A DNA stretch of 34,093 bases, from the NCBI GenBank assembly GCA_017889345.1, contig JAGHEJ010000031.1, forward strand, positions 1 to 34,093. The letters run 5' to 3'. The position numbers were made by a program, and so were the translations under genes. How positions within the stretch are numbered: position 1 is the stretch's first letter; the number at the start of each line of letters is the position of its first letter. The notes under the pieces were generated by a model. That model did not search any database. It was not told the DNA's origin and was given only the letters and a program-made list of their open reading frames with translations. This document shows positions 1 through 9,432 of the stretch, piece after piece. This DNA comes from Clostridiales bacterium (GTDB lineage Bacteria > Bacillota > Clostridia > Clostridiales > Clostridiaceae).

Positions 1-1061
<1,061 letters not shown>

Positions 1062-1066
1062 AATTG

Positions 1067-1102
1067 AAGGTTTGGATTTTATTCCAGACCTTTTTATTTT
1101 TT
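1067..1102 (+). terminator. Intrinsic terminator after groEL
   Basis: The 10-base arm AAGGTTTGGA (1067-1076) pairs with TCCAGACCTT (1083-1092) with one G-U pair and a 6-base loop. A T-rich tract follows at 1091-1102. It lies six bases after the groEL stop codon. Confidence 0.9.
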
Positions 1103-1139
1103 GTAAATTAAATAACTATAGTAATAAAAAGGAGACTAT

Positions 1140-1160
1140 ATGTACAAATTAATTATATAG
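1140..1160 (+). CDS. Possible six-codon leader peptide upstream of the chemotaxis-type gene
   Basis: A good SD (AAAAAGGAG, ending at 1134) lies five bases before ATG 1140. The frame reads M-Y-K-L-I-I and then stops with TAG. It sits between the groEL terminator and the SD of the next gene (GGAGGT, 1175-1180). It could be a translated leader that tunes the downstream gene, or a chance SD-ATG pair in AT-rich DNA. Nothing in its sequence suggests amino-acid attenuation, such as runs of one codon. Low confidence. Confidence 0.25.
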   Translation: MYKLII

Positions 1161-1189
1161 AATTGTGTATGGTTGGAGGTAAGTATCAT

Positions 1190-2161
1190 TTGTTAAAAAA
1201 TTTTTTAAAGAGGAAACCTTCTGAAAATAATGAAAAAGATAATGGTGTTTTGTTAGAAAATACAATGGTAGATAATGATATAAAAACAGAGGAACAAAGA
1301 GAATTTATAAAAGATGTTAAGGATTTAGAAGAGATAAAGAAAGCATTACTAGGGATAGAAACTAAAAATTTAGAATTTAATGAAAAAACAGATAGAATTT
1401 TGAAATATGTAAACTCACAGCAAAATATGTTTGACACTATAGAAAGAGATGCGATAGATAGAATAGATGATTATAAAAATATGAATGCTATTCTTGAAAA
1501 TATATTTAAGATAATAAAAGAGGAAGAAGACTTAGTTTTAGATGGTGGTAATAAGATAAATTTTTTAATGTCTAATGTAGATAGGTTAATTGATAACTTT
1601 TCAAAAATAAATAAGGTATTTGAGCATTTAAATAATAAAATTATGGATATAAATAAATTTACAGAGGTAATAAATAAAATTTCAAGTCAAACTAATTTAT
1701 TAGCTTTGAATGCATCAATTGAAGCAGCTAGAGCAGGTGAAGCTGGAAAAGGTTTTGCAGTTGTTGCAGAGGAAGTTAGAAAACTTGCAGAAGAAACTAA
1801 GAAAGCATCAGAACACATAAATAAAACAATAGACCAAATTACTAAGGAAACAGAAGAGATTTCTCATAAAATGAGAGAAAATATATCTGAAATCACTGTT
1901 ATAAAAGAGTCTTCTGAAGATACTGTAAATACTTTGGAATCTTTAAAGCAAATTAATAACAAAAATTATGCAGAAATTGAAATAATAAGAGATAAGTCTA
2001 AGGAATCGAGACAACTTATTCAAACTATGTCAAATGAATTTACAAAAATGAGAGATGTATTTAGGCTAAAAGAAGGAACGATGAAGGATATTTTAGAAAT
2101 GTGTGCTTATTATGTTGAAAATTTAGATATGCTAAAAGAAATTGTAAATAAAAATGAATAA
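1190..2161 (+). CDS. Soluble methyl-accepting chemotaxis-type signalling protein
   Basis: This is a cytoplasmic MCP-like protein. It has no hydrophobic segment, so it cannot be a classical transmembrane receptor. The C-terminal half carries the conserved hairpin tip that contacts CheA/CheW ([20 protein letters not shown], then [18 protein letters not shown]), flanked by long heptad helices. The N-terminal ~110 residues are charged and helical with no recognised sensory domain. The start is chosen at TTG 1190 because GGAGGT ends nine bases upstream. An in-frame TTG at 1163 lacks an SD and would put the GGAGGT inside the coding region. The gene is preceded by the groEL terminator and so is probably transcribed on its own. 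It implies a flagellar or other CheA-based pathway elsewhere in the genome. Its ligand cannot be inferred. Confidence 0.9.
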   Translation: MLKNFLKRKPSENNEKDNGVLLENTMVDNDIKTEEQREFIKDVKDLEEIKKALLGIETKNLEFNEKTDRILKYVNSQQNMFDTIERDAIDRIDDYKNMNAILENIFKIIKEEEDLVLDGGNKINFLMSNVDRLIDNFSKINKVFEHLNNKIMDINKFTEVINKISSQTNLLALNASIEAARAGEAGKGFAVVAEEVRKLAEETKKASEHINKTIDQITKETEEISHKMRENISEITVIKESSEDTVNTLESLKQINNKNYAEIEIIRDKSKESRQLIQTMSNEFTKMRDVFRLKEGTMKDILEMCAYYVENLDMLKEIVNKNE

Positions 2162-2244
2162 AATGTTTATTTAATTATGAATATATGAAAAGGTTTTTGG
2201 AATAATTTTACTATTATATTAATTGTTGTATGAGGTGATAGTAA

Positions 2245-2634
2245 ATGAAATTTCAAAACAAAAAGAAAGATGGATTCAGTATTATTGAGGTAATGGTATC
2301 TTTTGTTATTATACTTATTATAGTTCTTTTAATAGGTCCAAATTTATTTTCTACGTATGAACGTTCAAAAGAAATGTCTAAAGTTAGTGATGCAAATGCT
2401 ATTATAAATGCTGTTGATATACATAATTTAACTTTATTTGTAGAGGGTGAATTAGATCCTGTATCAGATAGTATGACTATGTCTGAGTTTAAAAAAATAA
2501 ATAATGAAAAGAATTATTTAAATAATTGGCCTAAGTGGATTGAAGACTCTATGACATTAAAAGATATAAGAAATATAGCTAACAATAATAATAAAAATGA
2601 GCTTATATCTATGATAGAGGATAATAAAGTATAA
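2245..2634 (+). CDS. Type IV prepilin / pseudopilin
   Basis: A 129-residue protein with a class-III (prepilin) signal. A short positively charged leader ends at Gly10, followed by F-S-I-I-E, with the conserved Glu at mature position 5. A ~20-residue hydrophobic helix comes next (residues 17-36). The rest is hydrophilic with no cysteines, as in small Gram-positive pilins or ComG-type pseudopilins. The start is supported by GAGGTGATAGTAA before the ATG. The stop is two bases from the start of the adjacent prepilin peptidase, so the two are almost surely co-transcribed, with enzyme and substrate encoded together. No assembly ATPase or platform protein is visible nearby. Whether it is a major pilin, a minor pilin or a competence pseudopilin cannot be told from sequence. 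Confidence 0.85.
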   Translation: MKFQNKKKDGFSIIEVMVSFVIILIIVLLIGPNLFSTYERSKEMSKVSDANAIINAVDIHNLTLFVEGELDPVSDSMTMSEFKKINNEKNYLNNWPKWIEDSMTLKDIRNIANNNNKNELISMIEDNKV

Positions 2635-2636
2635 AT

Positions 2637-3329
2637 ATGATATTTTTAAATATAGCTTTAATTTCAATATTTTTAAGTTTTATAATGAATACGTTTGTTA
2701 TAAAAATTATAGGAATTGTAGATTGTGATATATTGGGTATTAATACTAAAAATAAATCATTTTTAACAATTTATAAAGATGTATTTAGAAATAAAAATAT
2801 ATTTATAAGATTTTTAATATTAGGAATAATTTTTATAGTTTTAAACTATATAATCTTATCTAAGATATTTTTAGAGTTTAATATTATTTCAATCTATAAC
2901 TATTTAAAGTATTATTATTTATTTGTAGTTTTATATATATTTGCTTTTATAGATTATGTCACTTATTATGTGTATACAATATTGTCATATCCTTTAATAA
3001 TTTTTTCATTATTAATTTTTATGCTTTCTTTTTTAAATAAACAAAATTTCAAGAATAATTTAGAAACTATAATATTGATAAGTTTCATGTATTTATTAAT
3101 AAAAGGATTTAAATTTTTAGGAGATGGAGATTTTGATATTTTATTAATAGTTGTTTTTACATTAGGTGTTTTACCAACTATTTTTATTTTCTATTTATCT
3201 ATTATAATGTCTGGGCTCACATCTATCATCATATTGGTACATAATCGATTTAAATTAAAAAGTAATAAAATTCCTTTTATACCATTTATATTTATAGCTA
3301 CATTTATATTTATAATTTTTAGAATTTAA
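2637..3329 (+). CDS. Type IV prepilin peptidase (A24 family), membrane aspartyl protease
   Basis: A very hydrophobic 230-residue protein with several membrane helices. It shows the two aspartates of A24 peptidases: Asp106 in AFIDYVTYYVYT, and Asp165 in the GxGD motif (GDGD, residues 162-165). It would cut the prepilin encoded just upstream after Gly10. The first helix (SFIMNTFVIKI) resembles the start of PilD-type proteins. The cytoplasmic zinc-binding cysteine loop found in bifunctional PilD/ComC enzymes, which also methylate, is not visible, so N-methylation is uncertain. Family length is 220-260 residues, so it looks complete. The ATG follows the pilin stop after two bases, indicating translational coupling. 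Confidence is high for the family and moderate for function. Confidence 0.85.
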   Translation: MIFLNIALISIFLSFIMNTFVIKIIGIVDCDILGINTKNKSFLTIYKDVFRNKNIFIRFLILGIIFIVLNYIILSKIFLEFNIISIYNYLKYYYLFVVLYIFAFIDYVTYYVYTILSYPLIIFSLLIFMLSFLNKQNFKNNLETIILISFMYLLIKGFKFLGDGDFDILLIVVFTLGVLPTIFIFYLSIIMSGLTSIIILVHNRFKLKSNKIPFIPFIFIATFIFIIFRI

Positions 3330-3353
3330 ATCAATTTAAAAATTAAAATAGTA

Positions 3354-3382
3354 TTGAAAGTTATACCATATAGTAGTACAAT
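3354..3382 (+). promoter_or_regulatory. Sigma-A-like promoter for the leader upstream of oppB
   Basis: TTGAAA (3354-3359) and TACAAT (3377-3382) are separated by exactly 17 bases, each a 5/6 match to consensus. Transcription would start near 3389 and run through a ~255-base untranslated leader into oppB. AT-rich DNA gives chance matches, so this is moderate evidence. Confidence 0.5.
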
Positions 3383-3565
3383 TGTATAAATATACGTAGT
3401 GCATTGGTTGAAGATAAATATTTATTTATGGCATAATTTGGGGTTAATTTAAAAAATAGTTTAATAATGAAAAAATGAGTATAAAAACTTTAACATATTA
3501 TAAGTAAAATAAATAAGTGTTAAGCTAAATAATATTTATTACTTGAAAATTAAATTTGCTATTTT

Positions 3566-3616
3566 GATGCCCTAATTAACAGTTTGTTATTTTGTTAATT
3601 TGTGCATCTTTTTTTT
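3566..3616 (+). terminator. Strong terminator-like hairpin 30 bases before oppB
   Basis: GATGC (3566-3570) pairs with GCATC (3604-3608), and AATTAACA (3574-3581) pairs with TGTTAATT (3593-3600), with a small internal loop between the two stems. Eight T residues follow (3609-3616). The ATG of oppB is at 3646, with its SD after the hairpin. The hairpin could end the prepilin transcript or a short RNA started at 3389, or act as an attenuator of the opp operon. The 316-base gap 3330-3645 otherwise shows only AT-rich sequence. GTTAATTT at 3443-3450 repeats the right arm and could compete for the left arm. Confidence 0.75.
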
Positions 3617-3645
3617 ATTAAATATTTAGGTGGTGTAATAGATTA

Positions 3646-4611
3646 ATGAAGCAGTATATAATAAGGAGATTATTATTATTTATACCAATAATATTTGGAA
3701 TATCTTTTATTCTATTTTTTCTATATGTTTCATCACCAGGAGATCCGTTGTCAGGAATAATTGCAACACAACCTGGTATAACAGCTGAAAGGATTGAGGA
3801 GTTAAGGGTTTTATATGGACTAGATGGAAATATTTTTGAAAGATATTTTAACTGGTTAAAGAACGCTGTAAGATTTGATTTCGGAGTTTCATTGACTTTT
3901 AAGGAATCTGTTAGTTCAATATTAGGAGTGTACATTTGGAACTCATTTTATTTGAATGTTTTAGCTTTTCTATTTTCAATTTTTGTTTCCATTCCATTAG
4001 GAATTTACATTTCTACTAGACATGGTAAGGCTCTAGATAAATTCGTTTTAACATTTTCATTATTGTTTACTTCTTTACCAACATTTGTATTAGGAATAAT
4101 AGCAATAAAATATATCGCTCCAATTTTTGGATTACCTATAATTGGTATGACAACAATAGGAAGCAATTATACGGGATTTGCATATGTAAAGGATGTTTTA
4201 TATCATACCATTTTACCATTTGCTATTTTAAGTTTATTTAGCTTAGCTGGAACTCTTAGGGTTGTTAAAACTTCAATGCTTGAGGTAATAAAACAAGATT
4301 ATATAAGAACTGCTAGGGCAAAGGGTGTAAAGGAAAAAACAGTCATTTATAAACATGCTTTTAGAAATGCTTTAATTCCACTTATACCTATAATAGTTGG
4401 AGGAATTGTAGTTTTATTTAGTGGTTCTATAATAATAGAGCAAGTTTTTGGTTGGCCAGGAGTGGGTAATATAACTTATCAAGCTATTTTAAATAGAGAT
4501 TATCCTTTATTAATGGGAGCTGCTATGTTTTATGCTGTTCTTACTATTTTTTCAAATTTATTAACAGATATTGTTTATGCAGTTGTAGATCCAAGGATAA
4601 GGCTTAAATAG
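3646..4611 (+). CDS. oppB: Oligopeptide ABC transporter permease OppB
   Basis: Inner-membrane permease of a peptide importer. 321 residues, with an N-terminal helix typical of OppB/DppB (IIRRLLLFIPIIFGISFILF), six membrane helices overall, and the EAA loop that docks on the ATPases (QDYIRTARAKGVKEKTVIYK). The C-terminus VDPRIRLK is the usual ending of the family. It pairs with OppC encoded 11 bases downstream. The SD AGGTGGTG lies nine bases before the ATG. Together with oppC, D, F and A it forms one operon, preceded by a long leader with a terminator hairpin. The exact substrate (oligopeptide, dipeptide or nickel) cannot be read from the permease alone. Confidence 0.95.
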   Translation: MKQYIIRRLLLFIPIIFGISFILFFLYVSSPGDPLSGIIATQPGITAERIEELRVLYGLDGNIFERYFNWLKNAVRFDFGVSLTFKESVSSILGVYIWNSFYLNVLAFLFSIFVSIPLGIYISTRHGKALDKFVLTFSLLFTSLPTFVLGIIAIKYIAPIFGLPIIGMTTIGSNYTGFAYVKDVLYHTILPFAILSLFSLAGTLRVVKTSMLEVIKQDYIRTARAKGVKEKTVIYKHAFRNALIPLIPIIVGGIVVLFSGSIIIEQVFGWPGVGNITYQAILNRDYPLLMGAAMFYAVLTIFSNLLTDIVYAVVDPRIRLK

Positions 4612-4622
4612 GAGGTAATATT

Positions 4623-5558
4623 GTGAGGCAAGATAAAGAATTAATAATTCAAGAAAATTCTCAAAATCAAAATACAGAAGAGAATTATAAAACAGAATCA
4701 CCATATATGATGATATTAAGAAGATTTTTAAAAGATAAGTTAGCCATAGCGGGGCTTGTAATGCTTATAGCAATATTATTTTTAATTTTAATTGTACCTA
4801 TTTTTACAAAGGATCCAGCAGCAATAGATGTTACTATGAAAAATAAGCCGCCATCACCTGAGCATATTTTAGGTACAGATGCTCTTGGACGAGATATGTT
4901 TGCAAGAGTGTTAGAAGGTGGAAGGTTTTCTTTTTTCGTTGGATTTGCTGCAACTATTATATCGGTATTTTTAGGAACTATTTTGGGACTTATTGCAGGG
5001 TATTATGGTGGAGTTATAGATATGATTATAATGAGGGTTGTTGATATATTAATGAGTATTCCAACATTACCTTTATTAATTATATTAGCAGCTTTTTTAT
5101 CAGATTTAGAGGTAAATCCAAAATATAGAATTTATATAACTCTTGGATTGTTGGCCTTTATATTTTGGACGACATATTGTCGAAATATTAGAGGAATAGT
5201 ATTACTGTTAAGAGAGCAAGAGTATATGCAAGCTACAGAAGCATTAGGTTTTTCTACATTTCGAAAATTATTCGGACATTTACTACCTAATATATTACCT
5301 TATGTAATACTTTATATTGCAACTGGTCTTGGTAGTATGATGATTTTTGAGGCAAGTTTGAGTTATTTAGGACTTGGTGTGCAACCACCATATGCATCTC
5401 TTGGAAATTTACTACAATCAACTCGTAATTTCTTTGATTTAACAAGGAGAGTTTGGTTATGGATTCCACCTACTGTATTATTGTTTGCGTCTGTATTGTC
5501 AATTAATTTAGTTGGTGAAGGACTAAGAAATGCTGTTGACCCAAGACTTAAAAAGTAG
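4623..5558 (+). CDS. oppC: Oligopeptide ABC transporter permease OppC
   Basis: Second permease of the peptide importer. A hydrophilic ~30-residue N-terminus rich in Gln/Asn/Glu precedes the first helix. The OppC N-terminal signature (SPEHILGTDALGRDMFARVL) is present, followed by five further helices and the EAA loop (REQEYMQATEALGFSTFRKL). It ends with NAVDPRLKK. The GTG start is supported by AGGAGGT immediately after the oppB stop. It heterodimerises with OppB and couples to OppD/OppF. Length 311 is normal. Confidence 0.95.
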   Translation: MRQDKELIIQENSQNQNTEENYKTESPYMMILRRFLKDKLAIAGLVMLIAILFLILIVPIFTKDPAAIDVTMKNKPPSPEHILGTDALGRDMFARVLEGGRFSFFVGFAATIISVFLGTILGLIAGYYGGVIDMIIMRVVDILMSIPTLPLLIILAAFLSDLEVNPKYRIYITLGLLAFIFWTTYCRNIRGIVLLLREQEYMQATEALGFSTFRKLFGHLLPNILPYVILYIATGLGSMMIFEASLSYLGLGVQPPYASLGNLLQSTRNFFDLTRRVWLWIPPTVLLFASVLSINLVGEGLRNAVDPRLKK

Positions 5559-5569
5559 GAGGATTAATA

Positions 5570-6550
5570 ATGGGAAAAAACGTAGTAGAGTTTAAAAATC
5601 TTTCTATCTCTTTTAAAACAGAAGAAGGGATAGTTCGAGCAGTAAATGATGTGAGCTTTGAAGTACGAAAAGGCGAGGTACTTGGAATTGTTGGTGAATC
5701 TGGTTGCGGTAAATCAGTTACATCTATGTCACTTATGAGACTTTTACCCGTTCCACCTGCTATATACGAGTCAGGAAGTATTAATTTAAATGGTGTTGAC
5801 ATTTTAACTCTTTCAGAAGAAGAGATGAGAGAAAAAAGAGGATCAGAGGTTGCAATTATATTCCAAGAACCAATGACTTCTCTTAATCCGGTTTTAAAAA
5901 TTGGATTTCAAATTTCGGAAGTTATGCTTATTCATGAAAAAATATCTAAAGAAGAAGCTAAGAAACGTGCTATTGAAATGATAAAGTTGGTTGGAATTCC
6001 AAGAGCTGAAAGAATTTATGATTCATATCCACATGAGTTATCTGGTGGAATGAGACAAAGAATAATGATTGCAATTGCTCTTGCTTGTAATCCAAAAGTT
6101 TTAATTGCAGATGAGCCAACAACTGCACTAGATGTCACAATTCAAGCACAGATTTTAGATTTGATAAAAGATATGAAGAAAAAGTTTGATACATCTATTA
6201 TGATGATAACTCATGATTTAGGGGTTATTGCTGAAATGGCTGATTATGTTGTAGTAATGTATGCAGGTAAGGTCGTTGAGAAAGGAAGAGTTATGGATAT
6301 ATTTAAAAATCCACAGCATCCTTATACGATAGGTCTTATGAAATCTAAGCCAACTTTTGAAGGAAAAAATGAGAAATTATATTCCATACCAGGTCAAGTA
6401 CCAAATCCAATGAATCTTCCTAACTATTGTTATTTTTATGATAGATGTGATAAAAAGAAGGATTCTTGTAAACAAGGTATACCAGAGTTAGTTTATATTG
6501 AAAATTCGCATTATGTTTCCTGTTATCAGATTGATAAGGAGGTAAAATAA
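5570..6550 (+). CDS. oppD: Oligopeptide ABC transporter ATPase OppD
   Basis: Cytoplasmic ATPase that powers peptide import with OppF. Walker [10 protein letters not shown]-loop [10 protein letters not shown], signature LSGGMRQR, Walker [13 protein letters not shown] and the H-loop [11 protein letters not shown] are all intact. The C-terminal region has the OppD/F peptide-transporter extension ([11 protein letters not shown]) and four cysteines (CYFYDRC…SC…SC), a pattern that in some family members binds an iron-sulphur cluster. The SD AGGAGG overlaps the end of oppC. The stop codon shares one base with the ATG of oppF (TAATG), so translation is coupled. Confidence 0.95.
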   Translation: MGKNVVEFKNLSISFKTEEGIVRAVNDVSFEVRKGEVLGIVGESGCGKSVTSMSLMRLLPVPPAIYESGSINLNGVDILTLSEEEMREKRGSEVAIIFQEPMTSLNPVLKIGFQISEVMLIHEKISKEEAKKRAIEMIKLVGIPRAERIYDSYPHELSGGMRQRIMIAIALACNPKVLIADEPTTALDVTIQAQILDLIKDMKKKFDTSIMMITHDLGVIAEMADYVVVMYAGKVVEKGRVMDIFKNPQHPYTIGLMKSKPTFEGKNEKLYSIPGQVPNPMNLPNYCYFYDRCDKKKDSCKQGIPELVYIENSHYVSCYQIDKEVK

Positions 6551-7521
6551 TGAGAGATAAAAATATACTTGAAGTTAAAAACCTTAAAAAATATTTTCCT
6601 ATTAAAAGTGGAGTTTTTCATAATGTAGTAGGTAATGTTAAAGCTGTTGATGATGTATCTTTTGAAATTAAAAAAGGAGAAACATTTTCTTTAGTTGGTG
6701 AATCTGGTTGTGGTAAATCAACACTTGGAAGAACTGTTTTAAGGTTAACTGATAAGACGGATGGAACCGTAAAATTTAATGGCGTTGATATTCATAAATT
6801 ATCAAAGCAAGAAATGAGAAAATTAAGATTAAAAATGCAAATTATTTTTCAGGATCCATTTAGTTCTCTTAATCCTAGAAAAACTGTAAGTGATATTATA
6901 GGTGAAGCGTTAATTGCTCATAAATTTGTAAATAGCAAAAAGGAATATTACGATAAAGTAACTGAGGTTATGGATATATGTGGACTTGCTAGATATCATA
7001 TGAAGCGTTATCCTCATGAGTTTTCAGGAGGTCAAAGACAGAGAATATGTATAGCCCGTAGTCTTATTTTAAATCCAGAATTTATAGTTGCAGATGAGCC
7101 AGTTTCAGCTCTTGATGTTTCTATACAATCTCAGATAATAAATTTATTGCAAGATTTTCAAGAAAAATATGGATTTAGTTATTTATTTATATCTCATGAT
7201 TTAAGTGTTGTGAGACATATTAGTCATAAAGTTGGGGTTTTATATTTGGGATCACTTGTTGAGGTTGGAGATAAAAATTCTTTATATGATAAACCCCTAC
7301 ATCCATATACACAAGCTTTAATATCTTGTGTACCTATTCCAGATCCAGAAAGAAAACTCGATAGAATTATATTAAAAGGGGATATACCAAGTGCTTCAAA
7401 TCCTCCTTCGGGATGTAAATTTCATACAAGATGTGCGTATGCCAAGGATATTTGCAAGCAAGAGGTTCCGATTTTAAAAGAAGTAAGTAGTGGACATAAA
7501 GTAGCGTGTCATTTATACTAG
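6550..7521 (+). CDS. oppF: Oligopeptide ABC transporter ATPase OppF
   Basis: Second ATPase of the importer. Walker [11 protein letters not shown]-loop FQDPFSSLNP, signature FSGGQRQR, Walker B FIVADEPVSALD and the H-loop FISHDLSVV are all complete. It carries the family-specific C-terminal extension KPLHPYTQALISCVP and the four-cysteine region (GCKFHTRC…C…C). It would form a heterodimer with OppD. Start ATG 6550 overlaps the oppD stop. A 70-base gap to oppA contains an AT-only stem-loop (7538-7559) but no convincing terminator. Confidence 0.95.
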   Translation: MRDKNILEVKNLKKYFPIKSGVFHNVVGNVKAVDDVSFEIKKGETFSLVGESGCGKSTLGRTVLRLTDKTDGTVKFNGVDIHKLSKQEMRKLRLKMQIIFQDPFSSLNPRKTVSDIIGEALIAHKFVNSKKEYYDKVTEVMDICGLARYHMKRYPHEFSGGQRQRICIARSLILNPEFIVADEPVSALDVSIQSQIINLLQDFQEKYGFSYLFISHDLSVVRHISHKVGVLYLGSLVEVGDKNSLYDKPLHPYTQALISCVPIPDPERKLDRIILKGDIPSASNPPSGCKFHTRCAYAKDICKQEVPILKEVSSGHKVACHLY

Positions 7522-7591
7522 TAAATATTAATTAGGTTTTAATAATTTTAATTATTGAAATATATAAAATTTTTATGAGGAGGACAAGAGA

Positions 7592-9370
7592 TTGAAAAAG
7601 AGAAAATTAATTGGTGTAATAGGAGTATTCCTAGGTGTTTTCTTTACATTTTCTTCTTGTACATCAGGTAATAGCAGTAGTGATAGTAATTCTAACCCCG
7701 GTGTTACTCAATCGTTAGGAGTTAATCTTGTAAATGGTACAGGAGAGTATGATCAAGATACTTTGTATTTAATAGGATCAAATCCAGATGGAGTTCCAAG
7801 TGCTGCAAAAAACAGAACAGATACTTTAGTAGTAGGTATAGTTAATCCGCAGGGTGTGTTTAACCCATACTTATATGATTCGGCTTATGATGGAGATATT
7901 ATTAAAACTATATGGTCACCACTTCTTGAAATAAATTTTGATGGAACAGTTAAAGATGGTATTGCTAATATGCCAACAGTTTCTGAAGATGGTAAAACAT
8001 ATACATTTACATTGAAAGATGGTGTTAAATGGCAAGATGGAACACCAGTAACTTCTGATGACTTTGAATTTACCTTTAAGTATTTGATGGATAAAACATA
8101 TGCAGGTAGATTTGAAAGAGACGGATTAGATATAGAAGGCTGGGAAGCTTATAGGGATGGAACTAGTGATTCGATCTCAGGATTTAAGAAAATTGATGAT
8201 AAGACTTTCTCAGTTACATTAGATACTCCAAATGCTAAGAGTATATATTATTTTGCAGGTTTCTATCCACTTGCAAAACATGTGTATGGAGTTGATTATG
8301 TTCAAGGAGATGCAAAAGCGTTAGATAAATATAACAGGACTCCATTTGGAAATGGTACTTATAAATTTGTAAATTACAAAGATGGTGAGGAAGTAACTCT
8401 TGTTGCCAATGAGTATTTCTACAAGGGAGAACCAAAAACTAAAAACTTAGTTTTTAAAGTAGTAAATGAAACTAACCAATTATTACTTTTACAAAATGGA
8501 GATATAGATATCATTAGACAAGGTTTAACTGTTACAGATGAGAACTTACAACTTCTTGATCAATTAGGATATGCTAGTGCTGGTATAACTGATAATCTTG
8601 GATATGGATATATAGCAATAAACCATGGATCTGAAATTATGCAAGATAAAAATGTAAGAAAAGCTTTAGCTTATGGTTTAGATAGAGAAGCAGTTGTTCA
8701 AACAGCATTTGGTGATCAAGGAGAGGTAATAAATGTACCTCAATCTAAAGTTTCTTGGGCATTCCCAGAAGATGGAGATTTTGAAACTTATCCATATGAT
8801 CCAGAGAAGGCAAAAGCTCTTCTTGAAGAAGCTGGATGGAAAGTTGGATCAGATGGGATAAGAGAGAAAGATGGTAAGAAATTATCACTTAAATTTTTAG
8901 CTTCATCTCCAAACTCAGTAAATGATGCGTTAGTACCTATAATGATTCAAAATTATAAAGATATTGGTATAGAGTTAAAAGCAGAACAAATGGAGTTTAG
9001 AACATTACTTGAGAAACAAAAAGAGGCGATGGAAGGTAAATTTAATTATGATTTAGCATTCTTAGCTTGGGGATTAACTCCAGATCCAGATGCATCTACT
9101 GTATTTGGAACAAATGGATCAAGTAACAAAGTACTATATTCAAATCCAAAAGTAGATGAGTTATTAAAGAAGGCTTTATACGAAATGGATCAAGCTAAAA
9201 GAGCAGAGTTATATGCAGAATTATATAAAGAGCTTGCAGATGACCTACCATATATCTTCTTATATCAGAGAAAAAATATGGATGCTGCTCTTTCAAGAGT
9301 TAAAGGAATTGATGGTGTAACTCCTTATAGATCATTTATAGATGATATAGAGAAAGTTTACTTACAATAA
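7592..9370 (+). CDS. oppA: Oligopeptide-binding lipoprotein OppA (family 5 solute-binding protein)
   Basis: Extracellular lipid-anchored receptor that delivers peptides to OppBCDF. The type II signal peptide ends in the lipobox F-S-S-C near residue 23, followed by a Ser/Gly/Asn linker. Family 5 motifs include YTFTLKDGVKWQDGTPVTSD, the NVRKALAYGLDREAVV segment and a C-terminal ELADDLPYIFLYQR. 592 residues is slightly long but normal for Clostridia. The TTG start follows GAGGAGG by nine bases. An efficient terminator follows the stop, so this is the last gene of the main opp transcript. In an auxotrophic, host-associated cell such a system would be a main amino-acid source (inference). Confidence 0.95.
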   Translation: MKKRKLIGVIGVFLGVFFTFSSCTSGNSSSDSNSNPGVTQSLGVNLVNGTGEYDQDTLYLIGSNPDGVPSAAKNRTDTLVVGIVNPQGVFNPYLYDSAYDGDIIKTIWSPLLEINFDGTVKDGIANMPTVSEDGKTYTFTLKDGVKWQDGTPVTSDDFEFTFKYLMDKTYAGRFERDGLDIEGWEAYRDGTSDSISGFKKIDDKTFSVTLDTPNAKSIYYFAGFYPLAKHVYGVDYVQGDAKALDKYNRTPFGNGTYKFVNYKDGEEVTLVANEYFYKGEPKTKNLVFKVVNETNQLLLLQNGDIDIIRQGLTVTDENLQLLDQLGYASAGITDNLGYGYIAINHGSEIMQDKNVRKALAYGLDREAVVQTAFGDQGEVINVPQSKVSWAFPEDGDFETYPYDPEKAKALLEEAGWKVGSDGIREKDGKKLSLKFLASSPNSVNDALVPIMIQNYKDIGIELKAEQMEFRTLLEKQKEAMEGKFNYDLAFLAWGLTPDPDASTVFGTNGSSNKVLYSNPKVDELLKKALYEMDQAKRAELYAELYKELADDLPYIFLYQRKNMDAALSRVKGIDGVTPYRSFIDDIEKVYLQ

Positions 9371-9377
9371 TATTTTT

Positions 9378-9414
9378 ACAAACCTTGCCTTTGGTAAGGT
9401 TTGTTTAATTTTTT
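9378..9414 (+). terminator. Intrinsic terminator after oppA
   Basis: ACAAACCTTGCC (9378-9389) pairs with GGTAAGGTTTGT (9393-9404), 12 base pairs with one G-U and a 3-base loop, followed by a T-rich tract. It separates oppA from the second binding protein. Confidence 0.92.
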
Positions 9415-9432
9415 AGGAAATGGAGAGATTGC

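Noticed and set aside
3389-3616. T-box or known riboswitch in the oppB leader
   Set aside because: No T-box core (GGGTGGNACCGCG-like) or other known aptamer consensus could be recognised, so only a generic leader is claimed.
7538-7559. AT-only stem-loop between oppF and oppA as a terminator
   Set aside because: The stem has no G-C pairs and no T tract follows, so it is too weak for termination. At most it marks mRNA processing.
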